The position numbers and the translations under genes are program-made. This document shows, piece after piece, positions 1 to 5,818 of a stretch of DNA of 5,873 nucleotides (position 1 is the stretch's first letter; each line of letters begins with the position of its first letter). Source of the DNA: CAZZCN01 sp964652975 (lineage in GTDB: Bacteria; Bacillota; Clostridia; Saccharofermentanales; UBA5734); NCBI GenBank assembly GCA_964652975.1, contig CAZZCN010000137.1:1-5873 (forward strand). Direction: 5' to 3'. The notes beneath the pieces were generated by a model. The model had not been told where the DNA came from and did no database searches. It was given only the letters and a program-made list of their open reading frames with translations.

Positions 1-55
1 GAACCTACGAGTGCGGGAGTCAAAGTCCCGTGCCTTACCGCTTGGCGACATCCCA
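1..55 (-). tRNA. tRNA-Gln (anticodon TTG), 3' part cut by window edge
   Basis: Read on the minus strand, the piece starts with TGGGATG, the acceptor strand with the U1 typical of glutamine tRNAs. It continues through a D arm (GCC..AAGCGGTAAGGC) and an anticodon arm CGGGA-CTTTGAC-TCCCG. The loop gives anticodon TTG (plus-strand positions 21-23). The T arm begins with GTAGGTTC and runs off the left edge, so the acceptor 3' strand and CCA are outside the window. It lies 36 bases downstream of tRNA-His on the same strand and probably shares its transcript. Confidence 0.95.
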
Positions 56-91
56 TCATTTGAAAAGGCTATCAAATCCATTGGGGTTGTA

Positions 92-168
92 TGGGGTGGA
101 ATATGAGATTCGAACCCACGATCTCCAGTGCCACAAACTGGCGCTTTAACCGACTAAGCTAATCCCAC
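92..168 (-). tRNA. tRNA-His (anticodon GTG), with encoded CCA
   Basis: The full cloverleaf is visible on the minus strand. The acceptor GTGGGAT pairs with ATTCCAC (one G-T pair). The D arm is GCTT..AAGC and the anticodon arm CCAGT-TTGTGGC-ACTGG, giving anticodon GTG at plus positions 132-134. The T arm is GTGGG-TTCGAAT-CTCAT. The base before the acceptor (169) gives G-1, facing discriminator C73, the identity pair of histidine tRNAs; including it would move the 5' end to 169. CCA is encoded at 92-94. It is the first gene of a minus-strand tRNA unit, followed by tRNA-Gln. Confidence 0.97.
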
Positions 169-207
169 CATGATTCGCCTTGCAATAACTTTCGCAAGTA
201 CATAGGG

Positions 208-236
208 ATTATACTTATGCGTTTGGGTTTTGTCAA
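208..236 (-). promoter_or_regulatory. consensus SigA promoter of the tRNA-His/tRNA-Gln unit
   Basis: On the minus strand the -35 box TTGACA (231-236) and the -10 box TATAAT (208-213) are both perfect matches to the housekeeping consensus. They are separated by exactly 17 bases. Transcription would start near position 201, about 30 bases before tRNA-His. The A+T-rich stretch just upstream (237-270) could act as an UP element. Such strong promoters are usual for stable RNA genes. Confidence 0.9.
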
Positions 237-355
237 TAGCATTTTCAATATTTCGAAAATTTCAAGAATTTATCTTTTCAGACAGGTGGTAATTTTAAGC
301 AATCGTTATCGGTATGTCCAAAATTTTATTGGTTAATATGTATACTTTAAAAGTA

Positions 356-384
356 TTGATGATAACTGCAATAAATGTTATTAT
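356..384 (+). promoter_or_regulatory. candidate promoter of the phosphofructokinase gene
   Basis: TTGATG (356-361) is followed after 17 bases by TATTAT (379-384). A TG one base before the -10 (376-377) makes an extended -10 element. The start site would be near 391, leaving a leader of about 85 bases before the ATG. Another -10-like word, TATACT, lies at 341-346 but lacks a fitting -35. The rest of the 237-475 interval is A+T-rich, and I see no riboswitch or clear leader hairpin in it. Confidence 0.5.
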
Positions 385-475
385 TTTACCGTTTAGTTAT
401 TTCCATGTAAATCTTAACGATTTCTTGTAAATTTCACAAAGTTAGTAATATTAATAAATTAGCAGGAGGCAAAAG

Positions 476-1720
476 ATGAGTAAATTAGTAGGAAACGCAA
501 TATTCGGACAGTCCGGTGGACCGACCTCGGTTATTAATTCAAGTGCTGCCGGAGTTTTTACCGAAGCATTGAAGCAGACCGGTGTTATCGAGAAGGTTTA
601 TGGAGCGGCACATGGTATCAAAGGCATATTAAACGAAGTTTTTTACGACATGAGTCAGGAAGATCCTTATGAGATTGAATTATTAAAGACCACCCCTTCT
701 TCCGCTCTTGGTTCATGCAGATATAAATTAAAGGATGCATCAGTCGATGATACCGATTACAAGAGAATTGTCGAAGTATTCAAAAAGTATAATATCCGTT
801 ACTTTTTCTATAACGGTGGCAATGATTCTATGGACACCTGCAATAAAATATCCAAATACATGCAGAGTGCGGACTGGGAATGCAGAGTAATGGGTGTTCC
901 TAAGACAATTGACAATGACTTGTTCGGCACAGACCACTGCCCTGGATTTTCCTCAGCAGCAAAATACATTGCCACATCAACAATGGAAATTTACCGTGAT
1001 GCCACTGTTTATGATACAGGTATGATTACTGTTATCGAAATCATGGGAAGAAATGCAGGCTGGCTCACGGCTGCTTCTGCTGTTGCAGCTTTCAAGGGTC
1101 AAGGTCCCGACCTCATATACCTTCCTGAAATTGATTTTGACATTGATAAGATGCTTGAAGACGCCAAGGCGATTTATGCCAAGAACAAGAAGTGTATTAT
1201 CGCCGTATCTGAAGGCGTAAAATCTGCCGACGGTAGATACGTTCCGGAACTTGTAGGGTCAGTCGAGAGAGATGCTTTCGGACATGCACAACTAGGTGGA
1301 ACAGCAACGATTCTTGCAGGTTACCTTAAGGAAAAAATCGGCGGGAAAGTACGTGGAATTGAATTTTCATTATTGCAACGCTGTGCATCACATCTGGCAT
1401 CGAAAAGCGACGTTGAGGAATCCTTCCTTGCGGGACAGACAGCTGTAAGGTCAGCTGTCGAAGGGATGACTGACTATATGGTTGGGTTCGAAAGAGCAGA
1501 TTCAGCTGAATACAAATGCAACATCAAGCTTATCCCATTAGACGAAGTTGCCAACACAGAGAGAGTTATCCCCCGCGAATGGATAAACGAAGCCGGAAAC
1601 GGTCTTCTGCAGCCATATTTGGACTATGTAATGCCTCTTATCGTAGGTGAATCCTGCCCACCAATGGTTGACGGAGTTCCGCGTTTTGCCAACTTAAAGA
1701 AAGTACTTGCTACGAAGTAG
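476..1720 (+). CDS. pfp: diphosphate-dependent 6-phosphofructokinase
   Basis: This cytoplasmic glycolytic enzyme phosphorylates fructose 6-phosphate to fructose 1,6-bisphosphate. Motifs of the phosphofructokinase superfamily appear in order: GQSGGPTSVIN (residues 11-21, phosphoryl-donor loop), GSCRY (79-83), NGGNDS (113-118), PKTIDND (142-148, with the catalytic Asp of the TIDND motif) and MGRNAGW (190-196, sugar-phosphate site). Two positions argue for pyrophosphate rather than ATP as donor. Lys143 stands where ATP enzymes have Gly (PGTIDND), and Asp117 stands where ATP enzymes have the second Gly of GGDG. Both side chains would clash with ATP. The length of 414 residues fits the long clostridial PPi type rather than the roughly 320-residue ATP type. 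The start is supported by AGGAGG at 464-469, 6 bases before the ATG. The gene appears monocistronic, ended by the hairpin at 1821-1860. The reaction is reversible with PPi, so it may also work in gluconeogenesis. Donor choice is inferred from motifs only. Confidence 0.95.
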   Translation: MSKLVGNAIFGQSGGPTSVINSSAAGVFTEALKQTGVIEKVYGAAHGIKGILNEVFYDMSQEDPYEIELLKTTPSSALGSCRYKLKDASVDDTDYKRIVEVFKKYNIRYFFYNGGNDSMDTCNKISKYMQSADWECRVMGVPKTIDNDLFGTDHCPGFSSAAKYIATSTMEIYRDATVYDTGMITVIEIMGRNAGWLTAASAVAAFKGQGPDLIYLPEIDFDIDKMLEDAKAIYAKNKKCIIAVSEGVKSADGRYVPELVGSVERDAFGHAQLGGTATILAGYLKEKIGGKVRGIEFSLLQRCASHLASKSDVEESFLAGQTAVRSAVEGMTDYMVGFERADSAEYKCNIKLIPLDEVANTERVIPREWINEAGNGLLQPYLDYVMPLIVGESCPPMVDGVPRFANLKKVLATK

Positions 1721-1820
1721 TTTATATACTCAAATATTTATTTAAGCCAATGAATTTAATTAACAATCAAGTAAGTAAGTTGTAAATGCATATACATTCA
1801 TCAGCAAATAGTAGCATACA

Positions 1821-1860
1821 AAAAGGTCTGACTCCAAATTCGGGATCAGGCCTTTTATGT
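1821..1860 (+). terminator. intrinsic terminator after pfp
   Basis: AAAAGGTCTGA (1821-1831) pairs with TCAGGCCTTTT (1846-1856) in an 11-bp stem containing one G-U pair. The 14-base loop can extend the pairing by a few bases. The 3' arm ends in TTTT followed by an A+T-rich stretch. It lies about 100 bases past the pfp stop. The A-run on the left could let it work on the minus strand as well. Confidence 0.85.
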
Positions 1861-2072
1861 ATTTAAATATTAACTGGATTAAACGGATAGATTGTTTTTG
1901 AACTCTCTTAACCTCTTATTGCAAGAAGTCTCCCTCCTCTAACCCACCTTATTGATTATCTTCTGGACTTTGAAATACTAAAAATGTCTATTCGCTATGG
2001 TACATAGACCTGCTGCTTTGAAATATAAATCTAATACGCCAGTGGTATGGTTAGTTGTAAAAATCTATCTGA
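1857..2072. other. intergenic region without a recognised gene
   Basis: I see no credible coding frame or known RNA here. What can be seen is a 10-base direct repeat CTTTGAAATA at 1968-1977 and 2016-2025, which brackets the weak hairpin described at 1980-2009. An accidental GGAGGG word on the minus strand near 1930-1940 leads only into an immediate stop. The interval separates the convergent ends of pfp and the flavin reductase gene. Confidence 0.5.
1980..2009 (-). terminator. weak candidate terminator of the flavin reductase gene
   Basis: On the minus strand GTCTAT (2009-2004) can pair with ATAGAC (1991-1986) and is followed by ATTTTTAG. This gives a short hairpin with a 12-base loop and a T-run, about 65 bases beyond the gene's stop codon. 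The stem is only 6 bp and A+T-rich, and it competes with an inner CTATG/CATAG hairpin. The call is tentative. Confidence 0.3.
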
Positions 2073-2927
2073 TTAGTAATACTTTCTTGTTTTTTTCTTA
2101 GGCTTTTTGCTGTCGGATACGTCGCCAGACTTCATTTCATCAAATTTGTTTTCATTTTTTCTGACGTGTTTTTTGCTTGATCCTGTTCTTCCCTGTTTCA
2201 CTATAGGGTTTCTGCTTTCAAATTTGAATGCTGTATCTTCGTCGGCTTTTAAGTTGTCAGATTTACTATCAGGTTTTGTCTTGGTGGCAGATACAGGATC
2301 TTTTCGTTTAGGCATTCTGCGTTTTAATACTTCCTCCCCTGCTACCGAAAATCCAAAAAAACCTATGATTTCTTTTAGTGAACAATAGTCTCCGTGAGAA
2401 TATACTACGAGCTTTGCCTTGTATAGATCGATTTTGCCTTCTGAATTCAATAGTGTATCTGCAACTGTTACGGCGACTATTTCTGCAAGAAACATGTCAT
2501 GTGACCCCAATTCAATAATCTGAGTCACCTTGCAAGAAATTGAAACAGGGCTGTTTTTGATTGCTGAAGATATTTCCAGACCATTTGCCTTTTCCTTTGT
2601 GAATTTGCAGACCTCGAATTTATCTACATTGCTACCTGATTTAACACCACAATAATCGCATGATTGCAAAAGCTCCTCGTTAACCAGATTAACAACGAAC
2701 TCCATCGATTCAGATATTTGTCTGTGTGAATGACGTGACTTTCTAATAGACACGGAAAGCATTGGCGGAGTTGAATTTATTGTGCCGGTCCATGCTATTG
2801 TTATTACATTGTCATTATCAAAACCCTGTGTTGTTCCGCGACATGATAGCATGACGACCGGTACAGGGTTCAAAAAGGTCGACGGAGCATCCAATACAAT
2901 CTTATTATAGGTCTTTTTTTCTTCCAT
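2073..2927 (-). CDS. flavin reductase-like (FMN-binding split-barrel) protein with charged C-terminal tail
   Basis: Residues 8-195 match the flavin reductase-like split-barrel family, which binds FMN and often reduces it with NAD(P)H. Visible family features are NPVPVVMLSC (20-29), NVITIAWTGTINSTPPMLSVSIR (40-62), FVVNLVNEELLQSCDYCGVKSG (77-98), VDKFE (101-105), GSHDMFLAEIVAV (141-153), and YSHGDYCSLKEIIGFFGFSV (176-195). The domain itself is complete. Family members usually end soon after this last block, at about 190-200 residues. Here about 90 further residues follow (196-284), rich in Lys, Asp and Ser, with basic clusters (LKRRMPKRK; KKPKKKTRKYY) and no predicted fold. No signal peptide is seen, so it is probably cytoplasmic. 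The start is supported by AAGGAG (2937-2942) 9 bases before the ATG. The substrate and electron-transfer partner are unknown. Confidence 0.88.
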   Translation of the reverse strand: MEEKKTYNKIVLDAPSTFLNPVPVVMLSCRGTTQGFDNDNVITIAWTGTINSTPPMLSVSIRKSRHSHRQISESMEFVVNLVNEELLQSCDYCGVKSGSNVDKFEVCKFTKEKANGLEISSAIKNSPVSISCKVTQIIELGSHDMFLAEIVAVTVADTLLNSEGKIDLYKAKLVVYSHGDYCSLKEIIGFFGFSVAGEEVLKRRMPKRKDPVSATKTKPDSKSDNLKADEDTAFKFESRNPIVKQGRTGSSKKHVRKNENKFDEMKSGDVSDSKKPKKKTRKYY

Positions 2928-2975
2928 TTGTTTTTTCTCCTTGAATTTACATTTTGAATTTATCTATTAACTACA

Positions 2976-2998
2976 ATTATTATTATTATTATTATTAT
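2976..2998. repeat. (ATT)7 trinucleotide microsatellite
   Basis: Seven perfect ATT units (2976-2996) plus AT, read as (AAT)n on the minus strand. It lies 49 bases upstream of the flavin reductase start codon, in its untranslated leader or promoter. Its upstream edge on the minus strand forms a TATAAT word (2994-2999). Such tracts can change length by slippage. Confidence 0.95.
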
Positions 2999-3002
2999 AG
3001 GT

Positions 3003-3052
3003 TTTTTGTTTATTGCTATACGAATATTTTAATAGATGTTTTTGTTTATTGC
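3003..3052. repeat. pair of 14-bp direct repeats, 36 bp apart
   Basis: TTTTTGTTTATTGC occurs at 3003-3016 and again at 3039-3052. Read on the minus strand, each copy (GCAATAAACAAAAA) is followed closely by a -10-like word: TAAAAT at 3026-3031 for the upstream copy and TATAAT at 2994-2999 for the downstream copy. This could be a duplicated promoter or operator module ahead of the flavin reductase gene, or an old 36-bp tandem duplication. Confidence 0.7.
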
Positions 3053-3055
3053 CAA
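3026..3055 (-). promoter_or_regulatory. candidate promoter of the flavin reductase gene
   Basis: On the minus strand TTGGCA (3050-3055) is followed after 18 bases by TAAAAT (3026-3031), a moderate match to the SigA consensus. It would give a leader of about 90 bases containing the second repeat copy and the (ATT)7 tract. A second -10 word, TATAAT, at 2994-2999 has no good -35. No clear terminator separates this region from the upstream ogt-like gene, so read-through is also possible. Confidence 0.35.
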
Positions 3056-3116
3056 AATTAATTATTTATATCAATTATAATTTGTATTTTTGACTTGTAT
3101 GACTATTGATAATGAA

Positions 3117-4316
3117 TCACTTGTAGTATAACATCTCCTTGGTAAGAAGCGAGTCCTTCAACTCTATTCCTCCCGCAAACCCAACCAGTTTACCGTCCTT
3201 GCCGATTACGCGATGACATGGAATTAGAATCATTATAGGATTTTTCGACAAGGCTACTCCGACTGCCCTGGAAAAATTTTTTGCGTTTTTTTCTATCTCG
3301 TCTTTCGTTTTTGTGTCATTTTCAAACAGCTTTGCTGCCAAAGCCTCATACGATAATGTCTGACCGTAGGGTATTGTCTCATTTATTTTCCATACCTTTT
3401 TTTGGAAATCAGTCGCTTCATAGAATTCAGAATTAAAATCAAATACTTTTCTGATACCGCTGTCATATTCAACCAATTGCTTTAAAATGTATTTGAGATT
3501 ATCATATGCCAGGTCGTTGTATGAAATATTTGTGCCGGGTTCATTTATTGACAAAATCGAATTCTTGTCGTCTGAAACGGAAACTTCAAATACAGCATGC
3601 TCTGTCGCCCGGACTTTAAGAGTTGTTTTTAACATTTTAATGTAACCCGTTGAAAGTTTCTTGAACTCGTCAGAAAGAATTGAATAGACAAAGCAATCAA
3701 AATAGTTCGAATCCTTAAAAAATCTGTCTTTAATATAACCTTCTTTAATAAAACCCGTCTTCTGTACACTGTGAATTAAATCTATTTGGTATGTACATGG
3801 ATAAATGCTGATTTTGTGGGAGTTTCTTATTTGAAAGCTTTCATATAGCACAAAGGATAGTATTTGTTTGAAGACGTTATCCTTGTCTGAATAGTCATTA
3901 GTTTTACCATTACCATTACCATTAACATCAACATTACCATCAACATGATCATAGCAATTATCTTTATCTTTATCTTTATCATCACTGTTGTTTTTATTGT
4001 TGTTGTTGGTATCATAACGGTTTGAAGTTAATATATTAATTTTGTTATCAGCTGTATCTTTGATATTATTGATCGCATTTGCGTTTACTTTATGAATATA
4101 AATATCATAGCTGTCTTTTGAAAATTCCTGTGACTTAAATGCAGTTAAAAATACGTTGCTATCATCGTACAGCAAAAACAAATCTTTAAGTGCAATATCA
4201 CGGGACAGTCTGTCGATCTCAGATTTTGTCTCATGGATAAGAATATTTCCAATTCCTTTTGGAAGATTTTTTCTAACATTAATGCCTTTTGCATTTTTGA
4301 CTGTGAGATTTGACAT
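3117..4316 (-). CDS. ogt: GNAT-like / O6-alkylguanine-DNA methyltransferase fusion
   Basis: The C-terminal part (about 238-399) is a complete methylated-DNA-protein-cysteine methyltransferase. It removes methyl groups from O6-methylguanine by suicidal transfer to its own cysteine. Visible features are IPYGQTLSYEALA (315-327), the Arg finger in RAVG (350-353), NPIMILIPCHRVIG (359-372) with nucleophile Cys367, and FAGGIELKDSLL (380-391). Residues about 147-220 resemble the second half of a RimJ/RimL-type GNAT acetyltransferase: IYPCTYQIDLIHSVQKTGF, then KEGYIKDRFFKDSNYFD and SILSDEF. Between this and an unrecognised N-terminal stretch (1-95) lies a low-complexity segment (about 102-140: Asn run, KDKDKD, GN/DV repeats), placed where the GNAT acetyl-CoA loop (GxGxG/A) should be. 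I see no such loop, so acetyltransferase activity is doubtful. The protein has 399 residues, against roughly 160-180 for plain Ogt. GGAGG (4324-4328) lies 7 bases before the ATG, inside the preceding lipoprotein gene, so translation is probably coupled. No clear terminator follows. Confidence 0.92.
   Translation of the reverse strand: MSNLTVKNAKGINVRKNLPKGIGNILIHETKSEIDRLSRDIALKDLFLLYDDSNVFLTAFKSQEFSKDSYDIYIHKVNANAINNIKDTADNKINILTSNRYDTNNNNKNNSDDKDKDKDNCYDHVDGNVDVNGNGNGKTNDYSDKDNVFKQILSFVLYESFQIRNSHKISIYPCTYQIDLIHSVQKTGFIKEGYIKDRFFKDSNYFDCFVYSILSDEFKKLSTGYIKMLKTTLKVRATEHAVFEVSVSDDKNSILSINEPGTNISYNDLAYDNLKYILKQLVEYDSGIRKVFDFNSEFYEATDFQKKVWKINETIPYGQTLSYEALAAKLFENDTKTKDEIEKNAKNFSRAVGVALSKNPIMILIPCHRVIGKDGKLVGFAGGIELKDSLLTKEMLYYK
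3904..3951. repeat. degenerate hexanucleotide array (TTACCA-like, 8 units) inside the ogt fusion
   Basis: Eight consecutive 6-base units: TTACCA three times, TTAACA, TCAACA, TTACCA, TCAACA, TGATCA. On the coding (minus) strand they read as dipeptides, giving a HVDGNVDVNGNGNGK-like stretch. Gain or loss of a unit keeps the reading frame, so only the length of the linker would change. Confidence 0.9.
3958..3981. repeat. second hexanucleotide array (TTATCT, 4 units) inside the ogt fusion
   Basis: TTATCT three times then TTATCA, encoding KDKDKD and neighbouring acidic residues on the minus strand. It is followed at about 3985-4009 by a TTG-rich trinucleotide stretch encoding mostly Asn. Together with the neighbouring TTACCA array it makes about 105 bases of nearly pure simple sequence within one gene. 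Confidence 0.9.
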
Positions 4317-4318
4317 TT

Positions 4319-5776
4319 CTATTCCTCCAACAGTTTATTTGCTGTAACATTCAATGACTTGCCTATGTTGTTTGCAGATTTGTTCTTGTATATAAGAGGA
4401 TTGATTACATCATTATACAAATTGTCGTAAATGGCTGATATTTTTGCTTTCTCTTCTTCATTTACATTATATGACATTTCCATCATATCCCTGTATAGAT
4501 ATAATTCGCTGCCTCTATATTGTTTTGTAACGAGATTATCCCAGATTGCCTTATCATTTAAAGGTGGTATGTATCCATCAGGGTCCTTATACCGGGAACG
4601 AAAAAGCAAGGCATTTTTGTCCAGGGAAATGAAAGCTGCAAATCTTACAGCATCCTCCAATAGAATACTATTGGAATTTACAGCGATATTTACTACGGAT
4701 AAAGGTATGGTTAATTTGTCAACGTATGGCACAGGATATCTTACAACTTTGTTGACCGGATCAGAGGCCCAATTCTCAATAGCAGACGACTCATCAAGCC
4801 AAAATGCAACTTTGCCGATCTTTACAGGGTCATTGTTTCCATATAGCTTTGTAATCTGATCTTTGCCAAGCGTTTCCATGGTCTTAGATTCTGCAGCTAT
4901 TTTCTTAAGAAGTGATATCGACGAGTAAAAAGAACCGTTATCAAAATTGAATTTACGGTCTGAATATTCGTAACCTCTTGGATATGGCTTTATTCCTGAT
5001 GGGAGGAAAGCAGATAATAATTTCAAGTCCATCCAGGCATATGTACCGTTTTTGGGGTTGTTGATACCTTTTGACAATGCAACTATATCGTTAAATGCCA
5101 GTGATTCTTTCAATAAATATGGATTTTGTACTTTTGACTCACTCCAGATCCGCTGATTCATGAACAGCATTTTTACTGAGGCATAATACGGAAGCGAGCT
5201 TATGTTGGTGTCATCTAATGAATTATTAAACATAGTCGGATATACTGTGTTTACGTTTAGATAAAAATCCAGAAATGATGTATTCAAATTGGCAGCTGCT
5301 ATTTTATTTGCTGATAGATAATTCATGTTCTTTACAAGATAAATATCAGGCAGAGTTTTTGACTGACTCATTACTGAAATTTCTTCATTCGTTAGACCTT
5401 CAGAATCGACAGGTTGTAGTGTCATGGTAAGGCCGACATTATATGTCTCCAATGAATCAAGCTTAATATTAAGACCGTTTGTGTCGGACTTTGTATCGTT
5501 GAAAATACCGGAAATTTTACCAACATACATTAGTGAAAGGTAACGAAGACATTCAGATGATATCGGTAATGCAACTTTGATGTTGCCCGAAGATACCTTT
5601 AATTCAACCTCTTCCTTACTGGTTGTGCTTGTCCTTGACGTTGTCTTATTGTATGAAACAGCAGGAAAATTAATCGATTTGTTGGATGAACAAGATGACA
5701 AACCGCAAATAAAGGCAAAGAAACTTAAAACTATCATGACAAAATTGATGATTAATCTTTGTTTATTTTGTTTCAT
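4319..5776 (-). CDS. extracellular solute-binding lipoprotein (ABC transporter family 1-like)
   Basis: A 485-residue secreted lipoprotein. Its type II signal peptide has a positive start (MKQNKQR), a hydrophobic core (8-23) and lipobox LSSC, with Cys29 as the lipidated residue. A Ser/Thr/Lys-rich linker (30-58) follows. The mature part resembles family 1 solute-binding proteins: LPDIYLV (142-148), LPYYASVKMLFMNQRIW (195-211), YAWMD (246-250), GKVAFWLDESSAIENW (321-336), YPVPYVD (347-353), and a helix near 372-384 (LLEDAVRFAAFIS). Such proteins deliver sugars or other solutes to a membrane permease. No permease or ATPase gene is present within the window, so the ligand cannot be stated. The start at 5776 is chosen because GGAG lies 6 bases upstream and the protein then begins with a proper signal peptide. 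Longer starts in the same frame run into tRNA-Thr. The gene is followed after 2 bases by the ogt fusion, indicating an operon. Confidence 0.85.
   Translation of the reverse strand: MKQNKQRLIINFVMIVLSFFAFICGLSSCSSNKSINFPAVSYNKTTSRTSTTSKEEVELKVSSGNIKVALPISSECLRYLSLMYVGKISGIFNDTKSDTNGLNIKLDSLETYNVGLTMTLQPVDSEGLTNEEISVMSQSKTLPDIYLVKNMNYLSANKIAAANLNTSFLDFYLNVNTVYPTMFNNSLDDTNISSLPYYASVKMLFMNQRIWSESKVQNPYLLKESLAFNDIVALSKGINNPKNGTYAWMDLKLLSAFLPSGIKPYPRGYEYSDRKFNFDNGSFYSSISLLKKIAAESKTMETLGKDQITKLYGNNDPVKIGKVAFWLDESSAIENWASDPVNKVVRYPVPYVDKLTIPLSVVNIAVNSNSILLEDAVRFAAFISLDKNALLFRSRYKDPDGYIPPLNDKAIWDNLVTKQYRGSELYLYRDMMEMSYNVNEEEKAKISAIYDNLYNDVINPLIYKNKSANNIGKSLNVTANKLLEE
4324..4328 (-). promoter_or_regulatory. 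ribosome binding site of the ogt fusion within the lipoprotein gene
   Basis: GGAGG on the minus strand, 7 bases before the ATG at 4316. It overlaps the last codons of the lipoprotein gene, whose TAG stop (4321-4319) is separated from the ATG by only 2 bases. This supports both the start codon and coupling of the two genes by terminating ribosomes. Confidence 0.85.
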
Positions 5777-5782
5777 ACATTT

Positions 5783-5786
5783 CTCC
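5783..5786 (-). promoter_or_regulatory. ribosome binding site that fixes the lipoprotein start
   Basis: GGAG on the minus strand, 6 bases upstream of the ATG at 5776-5774. In-frame ATG codons further upstream, at 5794 for example, have no such site, and the longest frame overlaps tRNA-Thr. Confidence 0.8.
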
Positions 5787-5818
5787 AAAGTCATATGCAG
5801 TAAACTTTTATCGGAAGT

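Noticed and set aside
1..169. tRNA-based integration site for a mobile element
   Set aside because: I saw no second copy of either tRNA's 3' end and no integrase or transposase gene in the window.
391..475. Possible riboswitch in the pfp leader
   Set aside because: The leader is short and A+T-rich, and I could find no paired arms or conserved core.
740..937. Minus-strand frame of 65 codons inside pfp
   Set aside because: It is antisense to a strongly conserved gene and has no start signals.
1786..1866. Small plus-strand frame of 26 codons after pfp
   Set aside because: It has no ribosome binding site and runs straight through the terminator hairpin.
2107..2388. Plus-strand open frame of 93 codons
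   Set aside because: It lies antisense to the flavin reductase tail, has no ribosome binding site, and its composition is the mirror of the lysine/serine-rich tail.
3073..3082. Perfect palindrome AATTATAATT as an operator
   Set aside because: A 10-base A/T-only palindrome is expected by chance in such A+T-rich DNA, and nothing ties it to a promoter.
3904..3981. Possible CRISPR array
   Set aside because: The units are 6 bases with no spacers; this is coding simple-sequence DNA.
3827..4015. Minus-strand frame with Met/Ile/Val-rich repeats that could look like a membrane peptide
   Set aside because: It is a shifted frame through the hexanucleotide repeats of the ogt fusion; the periodic hydrophobic residues come from the repeats.
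4156..4347. Plus-strand frame of 63 codons spanning the lipoprotein/ogt junction
   Set aside because: It is antisense to the start of the ogt fusion, with no ribosome binding site or family likeness.
4431..4859. Plus-strand open frame of 142 codons
   Set aside because: It is entirely antisense to the solute-binding lipoprotein, with no ribosome binding site and no recognisable domain.
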